Notes: a model not told the origin generated them from the sequence alone. Positions 1-7,315 are shown, counted from the stretch's first letter. The stretch: DNA of 13,746 bases from Oscillospiraceae bacterium (GCA_902767395.1 CACXHI010000040.1:1-13746), one strand, 5' to 3'. Numbers and translations: made by a program.

Positions 1-1571
1 GTATTTGCAATGGAGGCAAAGCCAATGGCGGCAAACACTCCACAAAGCCAACGCAGAACACGTTTTCTGCGGAAGCAGAAGAACAGGCCCATGCAGAGGA
101 AGGGCCAGCCCAGCAAGAATTCCTTCGTGCGGGGACGGTACAGAACAATCCGTTCCAGCACATTCCGCAGGCGCTGTTCCAGCACGGAGACGTCCAGCAT
201 CCGGTCGCCCGTGCGCAGCAGGTACACAAGCCCGATCCCGAGCATTGCCGCCAGAACAAGGCCCACCAGCACGGGAGAACGCAGCTCTTTGAGAAGCGCC
301 TTTCTGTCGTCGCGGAGCTTGTTTCCGGGACAATGGAAGCATTGGTAGCCGAAATACAAAAACGCGAATCCAAAGACACAGCTTTGACTGAGCTTCACGC
401 CGCGGAACATCCGCAGAACCAGTAGATACGCCCGGCTGCTCTGGAGCGCTGCGATCTCCAGTCCGCCCAGAAGCGCCACACCGACGCAGAGAAGTCCGCC
501 GACCAGCATCCCGCGCAGCCGGTGCTTCTCCGGTTCGGATCGTTCCATCCAAGTCTCCATCAGCATCGCAGCAAGGCAGGGATAGACGATCGAGCCTGCA
601 AGTGCAAGCACGGTAATCTGAAGCGAACGGAATAGCAGCAGCGCCAGCGCGTTCTCGGCCACGCATAATGCCGCCAGCCCCAATTCCACCTTGGCCGGCA
701 TCGGAATCAGAGCTCTGACAAACAGCAGGCAGGCAAACAGCACAGCCAGCCCTGTGAAGAACAGGAGCAGGAACGACGGCTCGGAGGGCGCATAGCCTTC
801 CGGCATTCCATAAGTATATCCGGCGCTGTTCAGACGGTGTTCCAACTCGGTGAGCAGATTTGCATAGACCGCGCACTCTGTCACCATATTGCCGTCCTCC
901 GTGGAGACGGGGGCAATCCAGAGCACCTGAATTCCGCGGTCCACAACCGTGCGGTAGAGAATGTTCTCCGTCTCCTCCGTCCCGGCGTAGCCGAGCCTGC
1001 CCACGGATTTCTGGCACCAGCGGTTGAGCCAATAGCCCTTGGCGATTCTGCCGGAATAAGCAGCGGCATCCCAGCCATCCGGCAGCGTGAGGCCGGTCTG
1101 CGCCTCCTTTTCCATCAGAACGAGCAGGCTGTTTTGGGCAATCAGAGAATCGACAACCTCTTGGATAGGCTTGGTCTCCACCGTTGTCAGAACGCTTTTG
1201 GTCTTGGATGTCCATGTGGATTCGTCATAGTGAAGTGCGGGAAAATAAACCGCAGTCTTGGACAGGCCGCCAATTTGTATGACAGACAGGTCCGCATCCG
1301 AGACAGGCTGAACGCGTTCCGTTTTTTTCATCTGCTTCGGCGTCATCAGAACGCCCCGCAGGCCGGCCTCTGACAGCGTTTGATACCACTCCTCCATCGA
1401 CTCGCCGGAGGCCTGTGCCAGCGTAGTAACGTCCTCATAGCTGATGACCGGGCAAACCGTTTTCTGCGCCTGTTCGATCTTCACCCGCTGGATCACCAGC
1501 ACAAGCGCAGCCAGAGAGAACAGAAGACTCACTGCCAGAAGCAATCGGTCGAATCGTCGCAGCTTGTTCAC
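1..1571 (-). CDS. DUF5693 family multi-pass membrane protein (3' end cut by window edge)
   Basis: 523 codons are visible and no stop is reached before the left edge, so the C-terminus is missing. The start is taken as GTG at 1571, because the ATG one base upstream is followed at once by TGA; an AGGGGAG ribosome site lies about nine bases upstream. The protein shows an N-terminal membrane anchor (about residues 9-27), a large presumably extracytoplasmic region (about 28-264), then several membrane segments (about 266-288, 295-336, 354-375, 434-452, 489-500). Near the end is RPRTKEFLLGWP (479-490), which I recognise as the signature stretch of DUF5693. The biochemical role is unknown. From memory, the family often sits beside csaB (polysaccharide pyruvyl transferase) and envelope glycan genes in Firmicutes. 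It follows the murJ-like gene by a single base, so the two are co-transcribed and probably translationally coupled. A role in export or modification of a wall polysaccharide is inference. Confidence 0.8.
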   Translation of the reverse strand, partial: MNKLRRFDRLLLAVSLLFSLAALVLVIQRVKIEQAQKTVCPVISYEDVTTLAQASGESMEEWYQTLSEAGLRGVLMTPKQMKKTERVQPVSDADLSVIQIGGLSKTAVYFPALHYDESTWTSKTKSVLTTVETKPIQEVVDSLIAQNSLLVLMEKEAQTGLTLPDGWDAAAYSGRIAKGYWLNRWCQKSVGRLGYAGTEETENILYRTVVDRGIQVLWIAPVSTEDGNMVTECAVYANLLTELEHRLNSAGYTYGMPEGYAPSEPSFLLLFFTGLAVLFACLLFVRALIPMPAKVELGLAALCVAENALALLLFRSLQITVLALAGSIVYPCLAAMLMETWMERSEPEKHRLRGMLVGGLLCVGVALLGGLEIAALQSSRAYLLVLRMFRGVKLSQSCVFGFAFLYFGYQCFHCPGNKLRDDRKALLKELRSPVLVGLVLAAMLGIGLVYLLRTGDRMLDVSVLEQRLRNVLERIVLYRPRTKEFLLGWPFLCMGLFFCFRRKRVLRWLCGVFAAIGFASIAN

Positions 1572-1572
1572 A

Positions 1573-3108
1573 TCAGGTTCTCCCCTTTCTAAAACGACCG
1601 AGCATCATGGTAATCGCCTCTCGGTCCCCCAGCAGCCAGCAAAGCAGTCCGTAGAACACAATCCCGACCACCCCAAGCACTGCGTATTCCGCCAGCATCA
1701 GGAGCTTACTCTGCTCCAGCGCGGAGAGCGCGTCGGCACAGAGGTAGGCCAAAGCTCCCGTTACAGCGGCAGAGACGAGCTCCTTCAAGAGTCTGGAAAC
1801 AGGAAACGCTCCCTTGGATCGGCGGAAGAAGCAGAGCAGGGCCAGAAGGCCGCCGACGCTCAGGGCAAGCGCAGTCGCCAGCGCGATCAGCCCCGGCTTC
1901 TCCTGCCCGGAGAGCAGCTGGTTCAGCCCCAGATTCACAGCCAGCACCACGCCGTTGATCAGCAACGGCGCAAGGGTCTTGCGCATCGTGTAGTACGCCT
2001 TGTTGATAATATCCAGCACACAGAACCCGGCCATTCCCAGAGCGTACATGGAGAAGATCCCGGCGGTCATGGCAGAGGAAGCCCTGTCAAAATTCCCCCG
2101 TTCAAAAAGCACCTGAATCATCGGCAGCGAGAACGCGCTGAACAGCACGGAAAACGGGAGGATCACAAAGAGCGTATTGCCGAGCGTGCCGCCCACATAG
2201 CGCTTGTATTCCTGCTCGCCCGTGCGGGTGAATTCCATATTGAATTTGGGAAAGAGGACGACGCTGATGCTGTAAATCAGCGTGGTCGCAACCGGCGTAA
2301 ACAGCTTATCCGCGTAATATACCCCGCTGACTGCGCCGTCGCCGTAGGTGGAAACGGTATTTGTATCCGCCAGATAGCACCAAAGGAAAATCGACGTCGT
2401 AAACAGGGTGACCAGCGCCGTCCGGCCAAAAAGCCGCAGATCCGGGTCCTTCAGCCGCAGTGCGGGACGAAGCCGAAAATGCTCCTTCCGTGCGCTGGGA
2501 AGAATCATGGCAAGCTGCAAAAGCCATGCAAGGCACACCGCAAGCACATATTCCTCCATACGCTCCGCGCTGGCAAAGAAGGCAAGAAACACAATCAGCG
2601 CCAGATTGTAGGGAAGGCTCATGCTCCCCTGAAGGCTGTAGTATCCCATAGACTGCATGGCGGCCACCAGCAGATAGATGAGCACGATCAGTGGAAGCGT
2701 GGCCAGACAAATGCGCAGATAGGCTTGCAGCTTTGTCAGATTCTCTCCCGTCAGGCCAAACCAGCGCCCAATGGGAGCGAACCGGATCAGCAGATACCCA
2801 ACGCCGCAGAGAAACAGACTCAGAACGACACAGACGGAGATCAAATTCCCCGTCACGCGCTCCGCAGGTTCCCGTCCCTCCGCCAGCTTCTTGGAAATGA
2901 TCGGAACGGCAGCGACGCACAGGGCATAGGCCAACGTCGTAAACAGATAAACCGTATGATTATAGGCAGTGGAGTAGAGGTCAAACTGCAGCGTCGTCCC
3001 GAACGCATCCGCCTGAAGGGCTTCCCGGATGACGCCCAGCAGCTTTGCCACCAGCGTCACCGCAGTAACAAGACTGATTGCAGTCACTGTCTTTTTGTTC
3101 TGCTCCAT
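1573..3108 (-). CDS. murJ: MurJ/MviN-family lipid-linked oligosaccharide flippase
   Basis: 511 residues, normal MurJ length, with about 14 hydrophobic segments and almost no soluble region. The start at 3108 (MEQNKK) has AAAGGAG five bases upstream; the frame stays open for 18 more codons without a better site. Family marks are the N-terminal GVIREALQADAFG stretch (25-37), the DKLF segment (267-270) and LFERGNFD (334-341). MurJ moves lipid II, the peptidoglycan precursor, across the cytoplasmic membrane. The canonical RRxFAEGAF stretch after TM1 is absent; the corresponding place reads YLFTTLAYALCVAAVP (54-69). This is therefore a divergent Gram-positive MviN and could move another lipid-linked glycan. 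It has its own sigma-A promoter (3165-3193) and is followed one base later by the DUF5693 gene. Family assignment is firm; lipid II as substrate is less so. Confidence 0.9.
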   Translation of the reverse strand: MEQNKKTVTAISLVTAVTLVAKLLGVIREALQADAFGTTLQFDLYSTAYNHTVYLFTTLAYALCVAAVPIISKKLAEGREPAERVTGNLISVCVVLSLFLCGVGYLLIRFAPIGRWFGLTGENLTKLQAYLRICLATLPLIVLIYLLVAAMQSMGYYSLQGSMSLPYNLALIVFLAFFASAERMEEYVLAVCLAWLLQLAMILPSARKEHFRLRPALRLKDPDLRLFGRTALVTLFTTSIFLWCYLADTNTVSTYGDGAVSGVYYADKLFTPVATTLIYSISVVLFPKFNMEFTRTGEQEYKRYVGGTLGNTLFVILPFSVLFSAFSLPMIQVLFERGNFDRASSAMTAGIFSMYALGMAGFCVLDIINKAYYTMRKTLAPLLINGVVLAVNLGLNQLLSGQEKPGLIALATALALSVGGLLALLCFFRRSKGAFPVSRLLKELVSAAVTGALAYLCADALSALEQSKLLMLAEYAVLGVVGIVFYGLLCWLLGDREAITMMLGRFRKGRT

Positions 3109-3164
3109 ACTTTCTCCTTTCCGGTATACATTCTCCCGACACGGAGCGCGTATCTTTCGCATGT

Positions 3165-3193
3165 ACTATATCACACAGGCAGGTCAATGTCCA
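3165..3193 (-). promoter_or_regulatory. Sigma-A promoter for murJ-DUF5693
   Basis: Read on the minus strand, the -35 is TGGACA (3188-3193), the spacer is 17 bases, and the -10 is TATAGT (3165-3170), preceded by TGA, giving an extended -10. The expected start of transcription is near 3158, leaving a leader of about 50 bases before murJ. It lies just past the terminator of the zinc-ribbon gene, so murJ appears to be transcribed independently. Confidence 0.65.
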
Positions 3194-3274
3194 GAAAAAG
3201 TTCCCGCTTCCCCCAAAAAGAGCGCCAGAGCCTGCTCTTATGGGGAACCCTCCATTCTGCGGGGCAAAACCGGC

Positions 3275-3309
3275 AGAAAAAAGAGAAGCGGCATCCGCTC
3301 GGATGCCGC
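3275..3309 (-). terminator. Rho-independent terminator of the zinc-ribbon gene
   Basis: A perfect 9-bp stem (GCGGCATCC at 3288-3296 with GGATGCCGC at 3301-3309) closes a 4-base loop. On the minus strand it is followed by a T-rich run (TTCTCTTTTTTCT). It starts about 13 bases after the stop codon of the zinc-ribbon gene. Confidence 0.85.
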
Positions 3310-3322
3310 AAGGCTGGAAGAA

Positions 3323-3601
3323 TCAGCCGTTCTCTCTCATCTTGGCAAAGCACTCACTGCAGTACACAGGACGATCGGTCTTGGGCTCAAAGGGGACGCG
3401 GGCTTCCCGGCCACAGGCAGCGCAGGTGGCAGTGAAGAACTCTCTGGGGGCACGGGCTGCGTTCTTGCGAGCGTCACGGCAGGCCTTGCAACGCTGGGGC
3501 TCGTTCTGGAAGCCTCTCTCAGCGTAGAATTCCTGCTCACCGGCGGTAAAAACGAACTCGTTGCCGCACTCTTTGCAAACTAAGGTCTTGTCTTCAAACA
3601 T
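3323..3601 (-). CDS. Double zinc-ribbon protein (zf-trcl / CxxC-x17-CxxC type)
   Basis: 92 residues, start at 3601 (MFEDKT) with AGAGAGG about eight bases upstream. Two four-cysteine metal sites are visible. The first is CKEC near the N-terminus, paired with CKAC after GERGFQNEP-like spacing (the actual residues are AERGFQNEPQR). The second is CAAC, exactly 17 residues, then CSEC, the arrangement called CxxC-x17-CxxC. The protein has no membrane segment or signal peptide, so it is likely cytosolic. Such small proteins are common in Firmicutes and poorly characterised; nucleic-acid or protein binding is a guess from the fold. It is a single-gene unit with a near-consensus promoter (3806-3833), an unusually long leader of about 200 bases, and its own terminator. 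A longer in-frame start at 3745 exists but lacks a ribosome site, and the added residues look like translated leader. Confidence 0.88.
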   Translation of the reverse strand: MFEDKTLVCKECGNEFVFTAGEQEFYAERGFQNEPQRCKACRDARKNAARAPREFFTATCAACGREARVPFEPKTDRPVYCSECFAKMRENG

Positions 3602-3993
3602 GGATTTTACCTCTCTTTTGGTTGCCTGTCCTATCTTTTCGCGAACATGGGCAAAAATATATGCTAAACGGGAAAACCGCTTTCGCCAGAACCGAGCGCC
3701 CCGCAAGCCGCAGCAGGCGCACCTTGAGGCGGACGGGAGAATCATCCCTCTGCCGGAGCAGACGCCCCGAAACCGCCAATCATTATTCTTTGATTTTCGG
3801 TGATAATTATACCACGCAATGTCGCGCTGTCAATAAATATTTTCAAAAAATTTCAACTTTTTTTGCAAATATGTCAGATATAAACAAAGGGTTACGAATA
3901 AAAATGCCTAATATTCTGTATTTCTTTGACGTGAATTCCTACGCAGCCGTGATCGTGCGCAGCTGCCGCGAAAAAGCCGCGTGTGTCGGACGC
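3602..3993 (-). other. 392-base gap between ruvB and the zinc-ribbon gene: promoter plus long structured leader
   Basis: The half nearer the zinc-ribbon gene (3602-3799) is the presumed untranslated leader of that gene. It can fold as a 5-bp closing stem (3728-3732 with 3773-3777) around two hairpins: 3754-3759 with 3764-3769 (one G-U pair) and 3735-3738 with 3745-3748. The half nearer ruvB (3834-3993) is AT-rich, unlike the surroundings. It has only a weak 4-bp hairpin before a short T run after ruvB, and I see no convincing gene or recognised riboswitch in it. Confidence 0.5.
3806..3833 (-). promoter_or_regulatory. Near-consensus sigma-A promoter for the zinc-ribbon gene
   Basis: On the minus strand the -35 is a perfect TTGACA (3828-3833), the spacer is 16 bases and the -10 is a perfect TATAAT (3806-3811). 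AT-rich sequence lies upstream, as for an UP element. Transcription should start near 3799, about 200 bases before the zinc-ribbon start codon. It is the strongest promoter in the window, suggesting high expression of the downstream gene or of the leader RNA itself. Confidence 0.85.
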
Positions 3994-5031
3994 TCAAAGG
4001 CGCATTTGCTGCTGCCCCGGCATGTCGAGGCCAAGATGCTCATAGGCAAGCTGCGTCACGCAGCGGCCGCGCGGGGTTCGTGCGAGAAAGCCGAGCTGCA
4101 TCAAATACGGCTCATACACGTCCTCCAGCGTCACCGCCTCTTCCCCGATCGTAGCGGCCAGCGTCTCCAGCCCCACCGGTCCGCCGCCGTAGTTCTCGAT
4201 AATGGCGCGGAGCATCCGATGGTCGATCCGGTCCAAGCCCAGCTTGTCGATCTCCAGCTTTTCCAGCGCGTGCGACGCGGCCTCGGCGGTGATCACGCCG
4301 TCATAATAGATCTGGGCATAATCCCGCACCCGGCGGAGGATGCGATTTGCAATTCTCGGCGTACCGCGGCTGCGGGAGGCGATCTCCCGCGCCCCGTCCG
4401 GATCAATCTGCATCCCGAACAGGCTTGCCGAGCGCGTGACGATACGGGCCAGCTCCTCGGGGCGGTACAGCTCCAGCCGCAGGGAAACCCCGAATCGGTC
4501 GCGCAGGGGCGAGGAGAGCTGCCCCGCCCGCGTCGTCGCGCCGATCAGCGTAAAGCGTGGCAGATCCAGACGGATTGAATTTGCGCTCGGCCCTTTCCCC
4601 ACGATAATGTCAATTGCGAAGTCCTCCATCGCGGGATAGAGGATTTCCTCGACCACACGGTTCAGCCGATGAATCTCGTCGATGAACAGAATGTCGCCGG
4701 GGTTCAGGTTTGTCAGCAGGGCGGCAAGGTCGCCGGGCTTTTCGATGGCAGGGCCGGAGGTCACGCGGACGTTGACGCCCATCTCGTTTGCAATCACGCC
4801 GGCAAGTGTGGTTTTGCCAAGGCCTGGAGGCCCGTACAGCAGGACGTGATCCAGCGGCTCGTTGCGGCGTCTGGCAGCCTCGATATAAACCGCAAGGTTT
4901 TCCTTGGCCTTTTCCTGACCGGTGTAGTCCCGCAACGTCTTGGGTCGAAGGGAGAACTCCCCCTCGTCCAGCGGCGTGATGGAGGCCGTCACCACGGGCG
5001 CCTCGTAATCCTGAGAGAAATCAATGCTCAT
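3994..5031 (-). CDS. ruvB: Holliday junction branch migration ATPase RuvB
   Basis: 345 residues, the usual RuvB length. RuvB is the hexameric AAA+ motor that, with RuvA, drives branch migration of Holliday junctions in recombinational repair. Visible motifs are Walker A GPPGLGKT (67-74), Walker B with DEIH (118-121), sensor 1 GATTRAG (164-170), LRDRFG with the arginine finger (176-181), sensor 2 GTPRIANR (223-230), and the winged-helix segment with YGGGPVGL (281-288). The start at 5031 has AAGGAGG seven bases upstream, and that ribosome site overlaps the ruvA stop (TAAGGAGG); the gap to ruvA is 12 bases. It is the last gene of the ruvC-ruvA-ruvB unit. No strong terminator follows it. Confidence 0.98.
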   Translation of the reverse strand: MSIDFSQDYEAPVVTASITPLDEGEFSLRPKTLRDYTGQEKAKENLAVYIEAARRRNEPLDHVLLYGPPGLGKTTLAGVIANEMGVNVRVTSGPAIEKPGDLAALLTNLNPGDILFIDEIHRLNRVVEEILYPAMEDFAIDIIVGKGPSANSIRLDLPRFTLIGATTRAGQLSSPLRDRFGVSLRLELYRPEELARIVTRSASLFGMQIDPDGAREIASRSRGTPRIANRILRRVRDYAQIYYDGVITAEAASHALEKLEIDKLGLDRIDHRMLRAIIENYGGGPVGLETLAATIGEEAVTLEDVYEPYLMQLGFLARTPRGRCVTQLAYEHLGLDMPGQQQMRL

Positions 5032-5043
5032 GCCGACGCCTCC

Positions 5044-5652
5044 TTACTTCATCACCATGGCGCGCAGACCGTAACGAACCAGCTCTTCGACGCTCAGCGC
5101 TTCTGCATCGGCGCCCTTGAGCGCTGCCGCCGCCTCGGTCTGCGAGTAGCCCAGCTCCGCCAGCGCCGCCGCCGCGAGCGCAACCTTGCCGCTGTCCTGT
5201 CCAACGGCGGGCAGTCCAACCGCTCCCCCGCTCCCGGCGGAGAAATCGAGCTCGCCGCCGATCTTGTCCTTGAGCTCTAAAATTATTCGTTTCGCGCTCT
5301 TGGCTCCGACGCCCTTGGCGCGGGTCATGGCCTTTTCGTCGCCGGTCAGAATTGCGAGGGTGAGCTGATCGGGCGAGAGCACCGACAGGATGGCAAGCGC
5401 AGAGGCAGGGCCGACCCCGGTGACTCCGGTGAGCAGCTCAAACAAACGCAGCTCCTCCCGTCCGGAGAAGCCATAAATATCGAAGGCGTCCTCCTTCACG
5501 TTGACGTGGGTATAGAGGCGCTTCTCCTCCCCCACCCGAAGCTGAGACTGCGTGTAGGTGCTGCAATGGCAGGCATAGCCCACACCGCCGCAGTCCACGA
5601 CCGCCAAGCCAGCCTCTAAAACCGTAATTTTTCCGCTCAAATAGTAAAACAT
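5044..5652 (-). CDS. ruvA: Holliday junction DNA-binding protein RuvA
   Basis: 202 residues, normal length. RuvA binds the four-way junction as a tetramer and loads RuvB. It shows the N-terminal OB-like domain starting MFYYLSGKI, the acidic pin (E54, D55), two helix-hairpin-helix segments (about 74-89 with TGVGPASA, and 109-127 with KGVGAKSAKRI), a poor, Ala/Gly-rich linker (about 136-155) and a C-terminal RuvB-binding domain. The start at 5652 is chosen because AGGAG sits eight bases upstream. An ATG two codons earlier (5658) overlaps the ruvC stop as TAATG but would be only two bases from the ribosome site. Translation is likely coupled to ruvC. Confidence 0.97.
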   Translation of the reverse strand: MFYYLSGKITVLEAGLAVVDCGGVGYACHCSTYTQSQLRVGEEKRLYTHVNVKEDAFDIYGFSGREELRLFELLTGVTGVGPASALAILSVLSPDQLTLAILTGDEKAMTRAKGVGAKSAKRIILELKDKIGGELDFSAGSGGAVGLPAVGQDSGKVALAAAALAELGYSQTEAAAALKGADAEALSVEELVRYGLRAMVMK

Positions 5653-5657
5653 ACTCA

Positions 5658-6164
5658 TTACTCCTGATGATCCGCCTGCAGACGGGAAAGCAGAGAGGTC
5701 TGAGACCGGGCGTGGCACAGGGCAATGGCAATCGCGTCCGCCGCGTCGTCCGGGCGCGCGACCTTTTCCATGTGCAGCAGGCGGCGGGTCATGTCCATGA
5801 CCTGCCGTTTCTCCGCCTTGCCGTAGCCCACCACGGCCTGCTTGACCTGCATCGGCGTGTACTCAAAGACCGGGACCTTCGCTTTGGTCAGTGCCAGCAG
5901 AATCACGCCCCGTCCGTGGGAAACCCCGATACCGGTCGTAATGTTGTGGCCCCAGAACAGCTCCTCCACGGCTGCGGCGTCGGGCGACGTAACCTCCACC
6001 AGACGGAGCAGATCGTCATACAGCACCTCCAGACGTTGGGGAAACGGCAGCTCCTTGGGCGTGGTGACGACGCCGTATTGCAGCAGGCGGACGCCCGCCG
6101 CATCGGACGCGAGCAGGCCGAAGCCCGTTGTCGCGTAGCCGGGGTCAATGCCGAGAATTCGCAT
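5658..6164 (-). CDS. ruvC: Crossover junction endonuclease RuvC
   Basis: 168 residues, normal length. RuvC is the dimeric resolvase that cuts Holliday junctions. The four catalytic acids are in place: D7 in GIDPG, E67 (or E68) in AVEELFW, and D140 and D143 in PDDAADAIAIALCH. The start at 6164 gives the typical MRILGIDPG beginning; an in-frame extension to 6242 would overlap the upstream gene. The ribosome site is weak (AAGTGAG). The gene begins five bases after the stop of the small membrane protein, so it probably relies on coupling to it. The TAA stop touches the start region of ruvA. Confidence 0.97.
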   Translation of the reverse strand: MRILGIDPGYATTGFGLLASDAAGVRLLQYGVVTTPKELPFPQRLEVLYDDLLRLVEVTSPDAAAVEELFWGHNITTGIGVSHGRGVILLALTKAKVPVFEYTPMQVKQAVVGYGKAEKRQVMDMTRRLLHMEKVARPDDAADAIAIALCHARSQTSLLSRLQADHQE

Positions 6165-6169
6165 GGCGC

Positions 6170-6358
6170 TCACTTCAAAATGCCGGCGATCCACGCAAAA
6201 TACAGCAATACGCCGACCACGACGACACCGGTCAGGATCCAAGCAAGGATGCGCTGAAACTTGGGGCGTTCGACGTACTCCTGCTTCTCCGACTGTGCGT
6301 TTTGTTCCTCAAGCGCCAAATGCTCCAGCGCTTCCCGAGAAGGTTCCTTTTGCGTCAT
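6170..6358 (-). CDS. Small single-span membrane protein leading the ruvCAB unit
   Basis: 62 residues that I do not recognise as a named family. The first ~30 residues are charged and hydrophilic (rich in E, Q, K). A short basic stretch (RPKFQR) precedes one membrane segment (about 37-60, LAWILTGVVVVGVLLYFAWIAGIL), and the protein ends in K. This suggests a membrane-anchored protein with a cytoplasmic N-terminal arm. GGAGG seven bases before the ATG is a strong ribosome site, and codon use matches the neighbours, so it is likely real. It lies five bases before ruvC and is therefore the first gene of the operon unless transcription begins further upstream in traX. Whether it has anything to do with recombination is unknown. 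Confidence 0.78.
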   Translation of the reverse strand: MTQKEPSREALEHLALEEQNAQSEKQEYVERPKFQRILAWILTGVVVVGVLLYFAWIAGILK

Positions 6359-6381
6359 GTTGTTTCCTCCATTTGGATATG

Positions 6382-6426
6382 AAACACGCAGCGGAAACGT
6401 GCGGAACGCACCGCCGCTGCGTGTTT
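6382..6426 (-). terminator. Nested hairpin between traX and the ruvC operon (possible terminator or attenuator)
   Basis: An outer 13-bp perfect inverted repeat (6382-6394 with 6414-6426, AAACACGCAGCGG and its complement) encloses an inner 5-bp hairpin (GTGCG at 6399-6403, loop GAA, CGCAC at 6407-6411). The A and T ends of the outer stem give three T after it on the minus strand and four on the plus strand, so the U run is poor. It begins about 27 bases past the traX stop and ends 23 bases before the next start codon. No clear promoter is visible between it and 6358, so some read-through may feed ruvCAB. Confidence 0.5.
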
Positions 6427-6452
6427 TCGGTCAATGATGAAATCGTACCGTA

Positions 6453-7223
6453 CTACCGAACCAGCACCAGCAGTCCATAGAGGAGCAGCAAATGGGCCGG
6501 ATAGAAAACGTAGAAAAAATACTTGGGCTGACGGCCTCGCTGCCCATTGTAGAGATGGAACAGGGGGAAGCTCAAAGCGCCAAACACCTCAATCCAATGG
6601 GAATGCCCCATCAGGAACATCAAGCACAGAACGCCGATCCCAAGCAGATCTCTTGCATAGGGCTTCTCCCGGAGCAGATACATCACAAGAATCAGGACAA
6701 CGCCAAGCGCGCCGTAGTCTGAATGAATCCACTCCGCCCCGAGAACGGCGGCGGCAGCGACAAGTATCGCCGCAAGCCCACGCACCGGAGGACACGCGGG
6801 ATCATTGCCCTGCGTCAGCCAATCCCACGCAGCACAGGCAGCGAGGCCGAGCATCAAGGTGAAGAATACGTTCTGGTGCTTCAGCGTAAACCACGATTGA
6901 AAAAAAGCCCGATCAAAGGGGACGTCGGAGAGCAACGCAAAAACGGCAAGACGCAGCAGATACTTCCAGCGGCTCCGGGTATGGACAAGGCCCTCAATCA
7001 GCAGAAAGCAGAAAACCGGGAAGGCAAGCCGCCCAATGATCCGCATTGCAATACAGAAGTTGTAGGAGAAAATACCGGTTCCCCAGCGATACCCCCGGGC
7101 GGAAAACATTCCCTCCAGAAAGGCAGCCCCAAAATGGTCCATGAGCATGGTAATGATGGCAAACCATTTCAGGACAGCGCCGCTGACGCCGCGCGTCCTG
7201 ACCGCGGACACTTCTTGTTCCAT
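6453..7223 (-). CDS. TraX family membrane protein
   Basis: 256 residues with about eight membrane segments. Family marks are MDHFGA (29-34), RIIGRLAFP (61-69), an E-G followed by HTRS (77-84), SDVPFD (99-104), QNVFFT (117-122), HSDYG (167-171) and YNGQ-x5-KYFFYVFYPAH (225-244). TraX was named for the F-plasmid protein that acetylates the N-terminus of pilin, and it belongs to the membrane acyltransferase-like group. Nothing here is conjugative, so the substrate is unknown; acylation of an envelope component is inference. The start at 7223 is chosen for GAGAGG eight bases upstream. An earlier ATG at 7241 has no ribosome site. It has its own promoter at 7263-7290. Confidence 0.9.
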   Translation of the reverse strand: MEQEVSAVRTRGVSGAVLKWFAIITMLMDHFGAAFLEGMFSARGYRWGTGIFSYNFCIAMRIIGRLAFPVFCFLLIEGLVHTRSRWKYLLRLAVFALLSDVPFDRAFFQSWFTLKHQNVFFTLMLGLAACAAWDWLTQGNDPACPPVRGLAAILVAAAAVLGAEWIHSDYGALGVVLILVMYLLREKPYARDLLGIGVLCLMFLMGHSHWIEVFGALSFPLFHLYNGQRGRQPKYFFYVFYPAHLLLLYGLLVLVR

Positions 7224-7262
7224 GTTCGTATCCTCTCTCATGCAGGCTGTAATATCACGTTC

Positions 7263-7290
7263 ATTCTACCATAAATCAATTGAAAAGCAA
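7263..7290 (-). promoter_or_regulatory. Probable sigma-A promoter for traX
   Basis: On the minus strand: -35 TTGCTT (7285-7290), a 16-base spacer and -10 TAGAAT (7263-7268, five of six matches). Transcription would begin near 7256, about 33 bases before the chosen traX start. The -35 is poor, so the call is moderate. Confidence 0.5.
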
Positions 7291-7315
7291 GCATTTTTTT
7301 CACCTGTCCGCGAAA

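Noticed and set aside
1444..3435. A 663-codon open frame on the plus strand opposite murJ
   Set aside because: Its translation is rich in R, Q, H and P with no domain, and it lies opposite a firmly identified membrane protein. Long antisense frames are common in GC-rich DNA.
3602..3745. Longer start for the zinc-ribbon protein or a leader peptide
   Set aside because: No ribosome site is present. The translated residues look random, and the short start gives the standard family N-terminus.
3925..3993. Possible terminator after ruvB
   Set aside because: The best hairpin before the TTTTT run has a 4-bp stem, and a larger repeat nearby lacks a T run. This is too weak to call.
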